Shown here: positions 27,539 to 39,600 of the stretch, one piece after another
Position numbering within the stretch: the stretch's first letter is position 1
Layout: the number at the start of each line of letters is the position of its first letter
The notes under the pieces: generated by a model
The model's input: only the letters and a program-made list of their open reading frames with translations
Database searches by the model: none
What the model was told of the DNA's origin: nothing
Source: Nematostella vectensis
Taxonomy: Eukaryota > Cnidaria > Anthozoa > Actiniaria > Edwardsiidae
Direction of reading: 5' to 3'
NCBI RefSeq assembly: GCF_932526225.1
Contig: NC_064048.1
Location: 1,293,340-1,357,339 of the forward strand
DNA length: 64,000 nucleotides
Position numbers and translations under genes: made by a program

Positions 27539-28330
27539 AAGCCAGGGTCTTGCCACAATTCTATAACCTCTAAAGTATTCACAACAGGGGTGATCCCATT
27601 GAGTTAGAATTAAAACACAGAATGCAAAGAGGGCTGATCCTTGTCTTGCGTGTAAAGAACTCAGATGCATCTAGCTCCTTTGGTATCATACAATAAAATT
27701 AGGTGATGACACTAATTGGAAAACAATGCTGATCACATGGTTTGAGACACATTTGACAAGTTATATAATTTTGTTGCAAGATCAAGGACGAATTGCATTG
27801 TATGCTTCCACTGTATACTATGAACGGCCAACAAATTATTAATAGTATAAATTACACAGCTATGAGATTCTATGCTACCATTATATTAACAACTAATGTA
27901 TAAATACATATTGACGGGTTGTGTATATGGCCATGTAATAGTATTAGAGGTGATGTTTTGAAAACTTCATGGATATGACATGCTACTTAGCTTTTATTAT
28001 GCTACTCTCTAATTCCACCTTCATGTACTAGAGCAGTGCAGATGGCTTTGATAACATGTGGACATAATTTTCCTTTGCTATTTTGAAAACCTAGTGGGGA
28101 TTCAGATATGTGTACTTTGAAAATATTTGGATTACTGAGAACTAGCTACAATATTAACAGCTTTTAGAGTGGGTTTAGACATTTCTCCCATTTATTTCCT
28201 TGTACATTCTTTTTCTTTCGTCTTATTAACACCCCCTTTGAAAGCTGGGTCAAGCAACTCTAGGAACCTCACCTGTATGTATTGTAACAAATTTCTTAAG
28301 AGCCATTAAATAAATTGTTGTCATTGTATA
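27539..28330 (+). other. PP2A 3' UTR with polyadenylation signal
   Basis: AATAAA at 28309-28314 follows about 770 bases of AT-rich sequence without an ORF of note. Cleavage probably falls near 28325-28335, just before the satellite begins. Confidence 0.6.
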
Positions 28331-28397
28331 TCTCTAGTGTGTGTTATTGATTTTGATCCCACAACGCCGCTAAATAGTCAAAGACTGCTTAGTATAT

Positions 28398-29880
28398 AAG
28401 AAGGGATGGATGGTATACAAGATATCGATGGGGTACAAGGAGCGATGGGTGGTATACAAGAAGGGATGGGTGCTATACAAGAAGGGATGGGTGGTATACA
28501 AGAAGGGATGGGTGGTATACAAGAAGGTATGGGTGGTATACAAGGAGGGATGGGTGGTATACAAGAAGGGATGTGTGGTATACAAGAAGGGATGGGTGGT
28601 ATACAAGAAGGGATGGGTGGTATACAAGAAGGGATGGGTGGTGTACAAGAAGGGATGGGTGGTATACAAGAAGGAATGGGTGGTGTACAAGAAGGGATGT
28701 GTGGTGTACAAGAAGGGATGTGTGGTATACAAGAAGGGATGTGTGGTATACAAGAAGGGAAGGGTGGTATACAAGAAGGGATGGGTGGTATACAAGGAGG
28801 GATGTGTGGTGTACAAGAAGGGATGTGTGGTGTACAAGAAGGGAAGGCTGGTATACAAGAAGGGATGTGTGGTGTACAAGAAGGGATGTGTGGTGTACAA
28901 GAAGGGAAGGCTGGTATACAAGAAGGGAAGGGTGGTATACAAGAAGGGATGGGTGGTATACAAGAAGGGATGGGTGGTATACAAGAAGGTATGGGTGGTA
29001 TACAAGGAGGGATGGGTGGTATACAAGAAGGGATGTGTGGTATACAAGAAGGCATGGGTGGTATACAAGAAGTGATGGGTGGGTATACAAGAAGGGATGG
29101 ATGTGTATACAAGAAGGGATGGGTGGTATACAACAAGGGATGGGTGGTATACAAGAAGGGATGGATGGTATACAAGAAGGGATGGGTGGTATACAAGAAG
29201 GGATGGGTGATATACAACAAGGTATGGGTGGTATACAAAAAGGGATGGGTGATATACAACAAGGTATGGGTGGTATACAAAAAGGGATGGGTGGTATACA
29301 AGAAGGTATGGGTGGTATACAAAAAGGGATGGGTGGTATACAAGAAGGGATGGGTGGTGTACAAGAAGGGATGGGTGGTATACAAGAAGGAATGGGTGGT
29401 GTACAAGAAGGGATGTGTGGTGTACAAGAAGGGAAGGGTGGTATACAAGAAGGGATGTGTGGTGTACAAGAAGGGAAGGGTGGTATACAAGAAGGGATGT
29501 GTGGTGTACAAGAAGGGATGGGTGGTATACATGAAGGGATGGGTGGTATACAAGAAGGGATGGGTGCTATGCAAGAACGGATGGGTGCTATGCAAGAACG
29601 GATGGGTGATATACAAGAAGGAATGGGTGGTATACAAGAAGGGATGGGTGGTGTACAAGAAGGGATGGGTGGGTATACAAGAAGGGATGGATGTGTATAC
29701 AAGAAGGGATGGGTGGTATACAACAAGGGATGGGTGGTATACAAGAAGGGATGGATGGTATACAAGAAGGGATGGGTGGTATACAAGAAGGGATGGGTGA
29801 TATACAACAAGGTATGGGTGGTATACAAAAAGGGATGGGTGGTATACAAGAAGGTATGGGTGGTATACAAGAAGGGATGG
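28398..29880. repeat. 21-bp satellite array, left segment
   Basis: The first copies of the unit GGGATGGGTGGTATACAAGA plus A. The left edge (28391-28450) is degenerate. The array is then interrupted by a Gypsy element. Confidence 0.97.
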
Positions 29881-30010
29881 TGTGACAAGTTGCGTGACAG
29901 AGCACGTGCTCAGAACGTGACCGAGGACCCTCATTAGATTGTGCAAGACTCATGGCTCGTTTCACCGTTGAATAAACGTCTACAAAACTTCTTATTATCC
30001 TCTTCTTACA
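29881..30010 (+). repeat. Gypsy 5' LTR
   Basis: 130 bp, begins TGTGACAAGTT, ends CTTCTTACA, with AATAAA at 29971-29976. Very short for a Gypsy LTR. Confidence 0.95.
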
Positions 30011-30022
30011 TGGTGGCAGCGG
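30011..30022 (+). other. Candidate primer-binding site of the Gypsy element
   Basis: TGGTGGCAGCGG follows the LTR directly and starts with TGG, as expected for pairing to a tRNA CCA end. The tRNA species is not identified. Confidence 0.5.
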
Positions 30023-30028
30023 TTAACT

Positions 30029-33000
30029 ATGGCCTCAGGATATGTCTTACCGCCGCCGGCGCCGCTGGAGATACACAATAGCAATGCTGCTGACAAATGG
30101 AAGCGATTTGTGCTCGCTTGGAAAAACTACTCGTTGGCGACTGGGTTGAACGAGAAAGCTGAAGCCGTACAAGTAGCTACGTTGCTAACAGTTATCGGTG
30201 AAGAGGCGAGAGAAGTCTACTCGACATTTACCCTGACCGAAGGAGAAACAGACAAGATAAAGCCTGTCATAAAGAAATTCGCCGAGTACTGTCAACCAAG
30301 AAAGAACGTGCCGTTCGAAAGATTCCGTTTCAACCAGCGAATGCAAGAGCCTGGAGAGTCCTACGAGCACTATAGAACAGCGCTGAGAAAATTGGCCGAG
30401 TCCTGCGAGTTTGATACGATTACGCCAGACGAAATACTTCGAGATCGGTTGTTATTTGGAATACATGACACGAAGGTCAGAGAAAGGTTGTTACGCGAGT
30501 CCAAATTAACACTAGCGAAAACAGATGAAATTTGCCGAGCGGCTGAGAGTATGCTTGCTCAGATGAAAATAGTCAAAGATACATCTGAGACAGACGTCAA
30601 TGCCGTGAGTAAATTCGAGTCGAAGAAACCCAACAAAAAAAATTATCGGCGAAAGCAACGAGGTCAAGGCAAACAATGTGACAATTGTGGATACCAACAT
30701 ATGGCAAATCAGGAATCGTGTCCCGCACGAGGAAAGGACTGCCGGAAGTGCGGAGCGAAAAATCACTTTGCCAATAGATGCAAACAGGAAGTCAAAGCTA
30801 CCGAAGTCGAAGAAACAGATATGTATCCTGAGGAGACATATCAAACGGAGGAAGTATTGGCCGTCTGGTTGGATGATTCGCAGCTGGTCACATTTCAATC
30901 AGAGTCTGGAAGTTTCATCCGTTTCCAACCTGATACTGGTGCACAATGCAATGTGTTGCCAGTGCACATATACAAGCAGGCGTGTAACGACCACAAGCTA
31001 GTAAAAGTGAAACCCGTGCAAACGTCCTTAGTGGCGTATGGGGGATCAAAGATCAAAGTCGTCGGGCATGTCACCATTAGAGTGTGGAGAAACCATGTAT
31101 CGTGCCAGCTGGATTGTCGCCTTGTTGACAGCCATGAAATCCGCCCGATTCTGGGGCGTAAGGCATGCCTTGGCATGAACATTATACAGTACAATGACAA
31201 CGACCAGTTTCACAAACCGCAGACAGATGGAGCGACAGTGTTCACCGTTGACCCCAAACCAGGAGCTGCACTAACAAGAGAAGAAATATTGGCTAAGTTC
31301 CCAGCAGTGTTCAGTGACGGGGTTGGCAAACTTGATGGAGAATACACCATCAGACTAGACACAAACGCTCAACCAGTACAACACGCACCACGTAGAGTTG
31401 CAGTAGCCCTAAGAACCCAGCTCAAGAAAACCTTGAATGATCTAGTGGACAAAGAGATAATAGCACCGGTGACCACACCCACCTCGTGGATCAGCTCTAT
31501 GGTAGTAGTTCCCAAGAAAGATGGAAAACTGCGAATATGCCTAGACCCAAAGGATCTCAACAAAGCCATCCAGAGGGAAAACTATCCCCTACCAACCATA
31601 GAAGAGGTTGCAACACGATTACACGGTGCCAAGGTGTTCACGTTGTTGGATGTCCGCAACGGTTTCTGGCACGTCCAGCTAGAGGAAGAGTCGACCTATC
31701 TAACAACTTTCCATACACCGTTTGGCCGATACCGATGGAAGAGAATGCCTTTCGGGATCTCCTCAGCACCAGAAGTGTTTCAAAGAAAGATGCATGAATT
31801 TGCCGAAGGTCTGACTGGAACCGAAGTTGTTGCTGATGATTTCCTGGTAGTGGGCTATGGCGAGAGCTACGAGGAGGCAACGGCGGATCACGACAGGAAC
31901 CTCCTGGCATTCCTAAACCGTTGTGATCAACGGGACATACACCTGAATCCCGACAAGATGAGACTTAGGAAATCAGAGTTACTCTTCATTGGCCACATAG
32001 CAACTGACAAGGGACTTAAAGTCGACCCTGCTAAAGTGCGAGCAATTGTGGACATGCCCTCACCGACCGACAAGCTTGGGGTACAGCGTCTGTTAGGCCT
32101 AGCCCAATACCTTGCAAAGTTCCTGCCCCAGCTGTCAGACATCACAAAGCCGCTGAGGGATCTCACACAGAGCGACGTGCAGTTCATCTGGGATGATGCG
32201 CAACAGTCTGCGTTTGAAAAGCTAAAGGATGCCGTTACAGTCACTCCAGTATTGCGGTACTACAACCTAGGCGAGGAGATTACACTTCAGTGCGATGCGT
32301 CGCAGAGCGGATTGGGTGCCGCATTACTACAGAATGGCCAACCAGTAGCCTACGCATCACGTGCACTCACGCCCGCTGAGACGCGTTATGCACAGATTGA
32401 GAAGGAGCTGCTCGCGATTGTCTTTGCGTGTGACCGTTTCCATACGTACGTCTACGGCCGCGAAGTCGTCAACATCGAGACTGATCACAAGCCTTTGGAA
32501 CCAATCTTCATCAAACCTCTGGCGACTGCTCCGAAACGCCTAAAACGAATGCTGCTGAGTCTGCAGAGTTACAGTCTCAATGTGAAGTACAAGAAAGGCA
32601 AAGATCTTTACTTGGCTGACACCCTAAGCAGAGCTTACTTACCCGAAGTCAACGCCTGGGAGTTTACCAGGGAGCTGGAGGAGATTGACCATCGATCATG
32701 GATGCCAGTGAGAGAAGAGACTTGGCAGCAACTCAAAAATGCAGCAGTAGATGATGCGGTGCAACAAAACCTTCGAGAGGTTATAAAGAGAGGTTGGCCA
32801 GAGAGCAAAACAGACCTGCCGGAGTGCGTGCATCCTTACTTTGATATTCGAGACGAGCTAACTGTCCAAGAAGAACTCATCTTTAAAGGCCAACAGTTGG
32901 TGGTTCCTAGAGCCCTGAGGAAGGAGCTTATGGAAAAGACACACTCATCCCACATCGGTATAGAAGGCTGCATAAGACGAGCAAGAGACACGTTTTTCTG

Positions 33001-34003
33001 GCCGCGGATGACTGTCGAGTTGAAGGAGTACATCACAAAATGCGAAGTATGTTTGACTCATCGCAGTGGCCAACGAAAGGAGCCAATTCTCCAACATGAG
33101 TTTGTCGCTCGACCTTGGGGAAAGGTCTCAGCTGACCTCTGTGAGCTCGACAACCGAACACTGCTAGTGGTCAGTGACTACTTCAGCAACTACATAGAAG
33201 TGGCCCGGCTGAACACAGTGACGTCACGAGCAATAATAAAGGAGCTGAAGGCAATATTTGCCAGGTTTGGCATCCCAGACACCCTTATAACCGACAATGG
33301 ACCGCAGTTCGCATCAGCGGAGTTTAGTGTATTTGCCAAGACCTGGATGTTCGAACACAAGACGTCATCCCCAAGATATGCCCAAGCAAATGGGAAAGCG
33401 GAAAATGCTGTACAGACAGTAAAGAGGCTGTTTAAAAAATGCAAGACATCCGGGGGGTCAGAATTCCAAGCACTTCTCGACTGGCGGAATACTCCGACAG
33501 CTGGAATCGGAACTAGCCCGGCCCAGCGCCTTTTCGGACGTCGATGCAAAACACTTCTCCCTGTGGCTGGTTCCCTACTACAGCCTAGCTACAACACTGA
33601 AGAGGACACCAGGAAGTTGATAGGTACCAAGCAACGCCAGAAGTTTTATTACGATAAGCACAGCAAGCCCCTGGAGCCCATCGCTGTCGGCGAAACTGTG
33701 CGCATGAAGCTACCAGGACAAGACACGTGGACGCCTGGTACGTGTTTAGGTCAAGCCGGACCTAGGAGCTACAACGTCGAGACTGAAGGTACCACCTACC
33801 GACGAAACCGCCGACAGTTGATCAGCACTGGAGAAACAAACAGCCAAGTACCTGATGTTCTGGAATCACCAGAACCCGATGATGCTCAGCAGCAACCCAG
33901 CCAGGTTGCCCTGCCACCAGATTCTTCACAGGCTATAACAAGGCCTCGGCGGGAGGTGAAGCCTCCTGCATGGCTCAAGGACTATGTGCCAAAAAAACAT
34001 TGA
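30029..34003 (+). CDS. Gypsy Gag-Pol polyprotein, 1324 aa, uninterrupted
   Basis: One frame encodes all retrotransposition functions. Gag is about residues 1-260 with two Cys/His motifs (from C217, and CRKCGAKNHFANRC from 238). The protease has DTG at 302-304. The reverse transcriptase has LLDVRNGFWH and PFGISSAPEVFQ, with VADD at 601-604 in place of the common YxDD. RNase H has CDAS (D756). The integrase has the HHCC zinc module (H972, H975, C1005 onward) and catalytic D1036, D1089 and E1125, i.e. a D,D-35-E core. There is no separate gag stop or frameshift and no env. The RT block suggests the Mag-like lineage, by recall only. The product copies the element's RNA and integrates it. Confidence 0.95.
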   Translation: MASGYVLPPPAPLEIHNSNAADKWKRFVLAWKNYSLATGLNEKAEAVQVATLLTVIGEEAREVYSTFTLTEGETDKIKPVIKKFAEYCQPRKNVPFERFRFNQRMQEPGESYEHYRTALRKLAESCEFDTITPDEILRDRLLFGIHDTKVRERLLRESKLTLAKTDEICRAAESMLAQMKIVKDTSETDVNAVSKFESKKPNKKNYRRKQRGQGKQCDNCGYQHMANQESCPARGKDCRKCGAKNHFANRCKQEVKATEVEETDMYPEETYQTEEVLAVWLDDSQLVTFQSESGSFIRFQPDTGAQCNVLPVHIYKQACNDHKLVKVKPVQTSLVAYGGSKIKVVGHVTIRVWRNHVSCQLDCRLVDSHEIRPILGRKACLGMNIIQYNDNDQFHKPQTDGATVFTVDPKPGAALTREEILAKFPAVFSDGVGKLDGEYTIRLDTNAQPVQHAPRRVAVALRTQLKKTLNDLVDKEIIAPVTTPTSWISSMVVVPKKDGKLRICLDPKDLNKAIQRENYPLPTIEEVATRLHGAKVFTLLDVRNGFWHVQLEEESTYLTTFHTPFGRYRWKRMPFGISSAPEVFQRKMHEFAEGLTGTEVVADDFLVVGYGESYEEATADHDRNLLAFLNRCDQRDIHLNPDKMRLRKSELLFIGHIATDKGLKVDPAKVRAIVDMPSPTDKLGVQRLLGLAQYLAKFLPQLSDITKPLRDLTQSDVQFIWDDAQQSAFEKLKDAVTVTPVLRYYNLGEEITLQCDASQSGLGAALLQNGQPVAYASRALTPAETRYAQIEKELLAIVFACDRFHTYVYGREVVNIETDHKPLEPIFIKPLATAPKRLKRMLLSLQSYSLNVKYKKGKDLYLADTLSRAYLPEVNAWEFTRELEEIDHRSWMPVREETWQQLKNAAVDDAVQQNLREVIKRGWPESKTDLPECVHPYFDIRDELTVQEELIFKGQQLVVPRALRKELMEKTHSSHIGIEGCIRRARDTFFWPRMTVELKEYITKCEVCLTHRSGQRKEPILQHEFVARPWGKVSADLCELDNRTLLVVSDYFSNYIEVARLNTVTSRAIIKELKAIFARFGIPDTLITDNGPQFASAEFSVFAKTWMFEHKTSSPRYAQANGKAENAVQTVKRLFKKCKTSGGSEFQALLDWRNTPTAGIGTSPAQRLFGRRCKTLLPVAGSLLQPSYNTEEDTRKLIGTKQRQKFYYDKHSKPLEPIAVGETVRMKLPGQDTWTPGTCLGQAGPRSYNVETEGTTYRRNRRQLISTGETNSQVPDVLESPEPDDAQQQPSQVALPPDSSQAITRPRREVKPPAWLKDYVPKKH

Positions 34004-34133
34004 AACTGTTAGGACACTGAACATTAGTAATAATCCATCGTATGATTTTAGTTGTAAAATTTCGATTTTTACCCTTTGATTATTATAATGTTGTTTTAAC
34101 CAACCATTAGCGTTACTGTTAAAAGAGGGAAGA

Positions 34134-34263
34134 TGTGACAAGTTGCGTGACAGAGCACGTGCTCAGAACGTGACCGAGGACCCTCATTAGATTGTGCAAG
34201 ACTCATGGCTCGTTTCACCGTTGAATAAACGTCTACAAAACTTCTTATTATCCTCTTCTTACA
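34134..34263 (+). repeat. Gypsy 3' LTR
   Basis: 130 bp, no difference from the 5' LTR found by eye. It is preceded by a 13-base polypurine tract and followed by the GATGG target duplicate. Confidence 0.95.
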
Positions 34264-34268
34264 GATGG

Positions 34269-36170
34269 GTGGTATACAAGAAGGGATGGGTGGTATACAA
34301 TAAGGGATGGATGGTATACAAGAAGGGATGGGTGGTATACAAGAAGGGATGGGTGGTATACAAGAAGGGATGGATGGTATACAAGAAGGGATGGATGGTA
34401 TACAAGAAGGGATGGGTGGTATACAAAAAGGGATGGGTGGTATACAAGAAGGGATGGGTGGTATACAAGAAGGGATGGGTGATATACAACAAGGTATGGG
34501 TGGTATACAAAAAGGGATGGGTGGTATACAAGAAGGGATGGGTGGTATACAAGAAGGGATGGGTGGTATACAAGAAGGGATGGATGGTATACAAGAAGGG
34601 ATGGGTGGTATACAAGAAGGGATGGGTGATATACAACAAGGTATGGGTGGTATACAAAAAGGGATGGGTGGTATACAAGAAGGGATGGGTGGTATACAAG
34701 AAGGGATGGGTGGTATACAAGAAGGGATGGATGGTATACAAGAAGGGATGGATGGTATACAAGAAGGGATGGGTGGTATACAACAAGGTATGGGTGGTAT
34801 ACAAGAAGGGATGGGTGGTATACAAGAAGGGATGGGTGGTATACAAGAAGGAATGGGTGGTATACAACAAGGTATGGGTGGTATACAAGAAGGGATGGGT
34901 GGTATACAAGGAGGGATGGGTGGTATACAAGAAGGGATGGGTGGTATACAAGAAGGGATGGGTGGTATACAAGAAGGAATGGGTGGTGTACAAGAAGGGA
35001 TGTGTGGTGTACAAGAAGGGAAGGGTGGTATACAAGAAGGGAAGGGAGGTATACAAGAAGGGAAGGGTGGTATACAAGAAGGGATGGGTGGTATACAAGA
35101 AGGGATGGGTGGTATACAAGAAGGGTGGTATACAAGAAGGAATGGGTGGTGTACAAGAAGGGATGTGTGGTGTACAAGAAGGGAAGGGTGGTATACAAGA
35201 AGGGATGTGTTGTGTACAAGAAGGGAAGGGTGGTATACAAGAAGGGATGGGTGGTGTACAAGAAGGGATGGGTGGTATACAAGAAGGGATGTGTGGTGTA
35301 CAAGAAGGGATGGGTGGTATACAACAAGGTATGGGTGGTATACAAGATGGGATGGGTGGTATACAAGGAGGGATGGGTGGTATACAAGAAGGGATGGGTG
35401 GTATACAAGAAGGGATGGGTGGTATACAAGAAGGAATGGGTGGTGTACAAGAAGGGATGTGTGGTGTACAAGAAGGGAAGGGTGGTATACAAGAAGGGAA
35501 GGGTGGTATACAAGAAGGGAAGGGTGGTATACAAGAAGGGATGGGTGGTATACAAGAAGGGATGGGTGGTATACAAGAAGGGTGGTATACAAGAAGGAAT
35601 GGATGGTGTACAAGAAGGGATGTGTGGTGTACAAGAAGGGAAGGGTGGTATACAAGAAGGGATGTGTTGTGTACAAGAAGGGAAGGGTGGTATACAAGAA
35701 GGGATGGGTGGTGTACAAGAAGGGATGGGTGGTATACAAGAAGGGATGTGTGGTGTACAAGAAGGGATGGGTGGTATACAAGAAGAGATGGGTGGTGTAC
35801 AAGAAGGGATGGATGGCATACAAGAAGGGATGGGTGGTATACAAGAAGGGGTGGGTGGTATACAAGAAGGGATGGGTGGTATACAAGAAGGGATGTGTGG
35901 TGTACAAGAAGGGAAGGGTGGTATACAAGAAGGGAAGTGTGGTGTACAAGAAGGGAAGGGTGGTATACAAGAAGGGAAGGGTTGTATACAAAAAGGGATG
36001 TGTGGTGTACAAGAAGGGATGGGTGGTAAACATGAAGAGATGGGTGGTGAACAAGAAGGGATGGGTGGTATACAAGAAGAGATGGCTGGTATACAAGAAG
36101 GTATGGGTGGTTTACACGAAGGGATGGGTGGTATACAAGAAGGGATGGGTGGTATACAAGAAGGGATGGG
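34269..36170. repeat. 21-bp satellite array, middle segment
   Basis: Continuation of the same array between the two LTR elements, with the same unit and register types. It contains an internal near-duplicate of about 460 bp: the shifted junction AAGAAGGGTGGTATACAAG appears near 35120 and again near 35578. Confidence 0.96.
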
Positions 36171-36564
36171 TGTTGGAATTCAGATAGGTCAGATAGATGA
36201 GATGCTTCTGGATATGAACACAACTTTTATTTTCCACTTGTCGATATTCACGGGTAAAGTTCTACACGAGTTTCAACTTCAAAATTATCACGAATTACCA
36301 CGAGATTCGCTGAAATAAACAAATACTGAAGATGAAAATTATGGCAATTTCCGCTAATTATACAAACGCATGATACTTACACGGGTGCGGAATCCATCCA
36401 AAAACAAATCCATACAATATTCATTAGATTCAGGTCAAAAAACTCCAATAAAAAACTCCAGGAAATTCTCGACGAACTGAAAACGTTTTTGCCCGAGGCT
36501 ATGCGACCGCGCAAAGCTCGGAACCAGGCCTCAAACACAGGGAGCCCGGATAATGGCGACAACA
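36171..36564 (-). repeat. BEL/Pao 3' LTR
   Basis: 394 bp; plus-strand ends TGTTGGAATTC and GGCGACAACA. Matches 42572-42965 throughout by eye. Confidence 0.94.
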
Positions 36565-36687
36565 TCCCGCCCCCCATGAACTCCTGCGGAGGAGGTTCAT
36601 AACTATAAACGTATTGTCATAACGCTAATGTCCGTTCTATATTACACTATCTACGTCTGTCCCTTGAGTCTCCAATCCGATCCGTAT

Positions 36688-39600
36688 CTAGACATCCTCA
36701 TCCTCGGCTTCCAGCAGACACAACTTGGTTACCGGGCGCTTGTAGGTCGTCCCTTTACCGCGCACCTCTGCACTCCTTACCAATCCATCCACGCCAGGAA
36801 ACACATTAATCACGCGCGCAAGAGGCCAGTTGTTTCGTCCAACGTTGTCGTCCGCAACGAGCACTATATCTCCGACGTGTAGGTTTCGCTGTTTCCTGTT
36901 CCACTTGCTTCGAACTTGCAAGGAAGGAATGTACTCTTTCAACCAGCGACGCCAGTAGTGGTTAGCAAGTAATTGCGCTTGTCTCCACCGCTTCCGACTG
37001 TACTTATCTGCCCGTTCATCCGTATCCGTAGGAAGATTCATCGTAGGTCGCACGTTCAGAAAGTGATTGGGCGTAAGAGGATCCTCATCATCAGGATTCT
37101 CTGGATTCCGGGTTAGCGGTCTTGAATTCGCGATACGTTCTGCCTCAGTAAACACGGTGGTCAGCACTTCATCGTTGAGGGGGTTCTTCCCCAGGATCGC
37201 CTTCAGACTTCGCTTGACGACTCTCACCATCCTCTCCCACACGCCTGACATGTGGGTGGCTCCAGGTGGATTAAAGATCCACTTGCATCCTTTCGCAGAA
37301 CACTCACGTCCGATCTTGTCATGATCCATTCCTTCCAGATGTTCACGTATCTCCCGATCAGCTCCCACAAAATTGGACCCGTTATCCGACCACAGTTCCA
37401 CAACATGGCCCCTGCGATTCAGGAACCTCATCAGAGCGAGTATGAAATCATCCGTCTCTAGCGACTTAGCTAACTCGAGATGAACTGCTCGGGAGTTCAT
37501 GCAAACAAAGATAGCTCCCCAGCGCTTCTCAGTCACTCTTCCTCTTCCCCGCTTAACATATAGCGGTCCAAAATAGTCAATACCTGTATACGTAAAGGGT
37601 GGCTCGTAAGGGATCATCCGAATTCTAGGTAGATCTCCCATCTCTTGCTTCAAAGTAGTTCTTCTTTGCTTGCGACAATGAATGCATCTTCCAAGAACAG
37701 CCTTGATGGCCACTCTCGCTTTCACAATCCAAAACTGCTCTCTCAGCAGGGATAGTACTTGTTCCACGCCACAATGACCGTTGCTTTCGTGTAGGTGGCG
37801 GATCAAGATAGTAGTGATATGACTCTGTTTCGGCAATATCATGGGATTCTTGGCATCATCACTCATCGGTGCCATCGAGATCCTTCCTCCAACTCTCATA
37901 ACTTCATCGCCTTTCATGACCGGCTTAAGCTTCAAGATAGCACTAGCAACATTCACCTCCTTTCCTGCCTTCAGAGCCTTCACTTCTTCAGGGAAACTTT
38001 CCCGCTGTACTAGTACAGCTATTCGTCGCTTGGCGCGTTCTATGTCTTCTGGACTTAGCTTGCTCTCTGACTCTCCAGGTGTCTTTTCAGTAGGCTTTGC
38101 ATGCTTTCTTGTCTTCAACCACTCCACAAACTTCATTACCCACGCAACCTTTCGAATGGTCTTCATCCAATCAGAAGTGTCGGTTAGAAGCTTTTCCAGG
38201 CCATCTCCTGGCTCCAGGTCAGTGAAGAACACTTCTTTCTTTATCTCCAGACTTTCTTCAGACAGGGCATCAAATTTATTATCTGGCCATTGATCTTCTG
38301 ACTCTCTCAAGAAACTCGGACCATTAAGCCATCGCTCATCCCGGAGAAACTCATCTATGGTTAGACCTCGACTTACTTCGTCGGAAGGATTTAGTTTTCC
38401 CGGACAGTGTCGCCATTGGTCAGGATTAGTCGCTTCGCGAATCTCTGTAACCCTGTTGGCTACATACGTCTGGAATCTGCGGGTTTCATTATTGATATAG
38501 TTAAGTGTTATCATCGAATCAGTCCAAAACACGACTCTGTCAGGCTTCAGGTCCAGTTCTCGGCGAACTGCTTGGTCCACCCGTGTTGCCAGTAGGGCTC
38601 CTTGTAGCTCCAGCCTTGGGATGGTTGAGCCTTTAATAGGTGCATTCCTTGACTTTCCGGCGACGAAAGCACACTCCACCATTCCGTCCGGGTACTCGAT
38701 TCGTAAGTAGCTTACTGACCCGTATCCTGCCTCCGAGGCATCACTAAAGTGATGGAGTTGTAGTCCAACACCTTCATGGTCTGGCCTGCTGAAGTAGCAT
38801 CGGGGGATGGACAAATCTTCAAGCCGTACAAGTTCCCTTTTCCATGTCTGCCACTCACGCAGAATGTCTCCACTGAGCGGCTCGTCCCATGGTGCCTTCC
38901 GCCTCCATAGGGCTTGCATGATCTGCTTGCCACGCATTATCACTGGTGCAGCAAAGTTCAAAGGGTCAAAGACAGAGCTGATTGTCGATAGTACTCCTCT
39001 CATAGTATCAGCCTTCTCAGTGTTGCTCACCTTGAACCCGAAGGTGTCTGTCTCCACGTTCCATCTAACTCCAAGTGCCCGCTCGACTGGGAGTTCATCA
39101 AGATCTAAATCAAGCGTTGGTGCTGCCCTCTTCTCGATAGGCACTTCAGCAAGGACCTCCCTACTGTTACTCATAAACTTTGTGAGGTTGAACCCTCCTC
39201 TACCACAAAGTTCGGTTAACTCGTTCGCAAGCGTGACTGCACTCGCACTCGTGTCTACGCTTTTTAGTACATCATCCACATAAAAATTATGCAGGACAGT
39301 TTCGATGGTGGTATCTCCAAAGTCACCAGCATTGTCAGTTGTAGTTTTCTTGAGTGTCCAGTTGGCTGCACAAGGCGAGTCGGTTGCCCCAAAGACATGC
39401 ACGTTCATGGCATATTCTTCTGGAGGGTCATCAGAGCTTTTGTCCCACCAAAGAAATCGCAGAGAATCTTGGTCTTCTTCTCTAACTCCGACCTGAAGGA
39501 ACATCCCTTCTATATCAGCTACCAATGCAACATTGTCCTCCCTGAACCGTAGGAGCACCCCAGTCAGGCTGTTTGTACAATCAGGTCCATGTAACAAGTT

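Larger units (their letters stand above)
29881..34263 (+). mobile_element. Intact Gypsy-type LTR retrotransposon, 4383 bp
   Basis: Two 130-bp LTRs that look identical by eye (29881-30010 and 34134-34263), each TG...CA, flank one gag-pol ORF. The 5-bp target duplication GATGG lies at 29876-29880 and 34264-34268. A TGGTGGCAGCGG primer-binding-like site follows the 5' LTR. The purine tract AAAAGAGGGAAGA (34121-34133) precedes the 3' LTR. LTR identity implies a recent insertion into the satellite. Confidence 0.95.
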
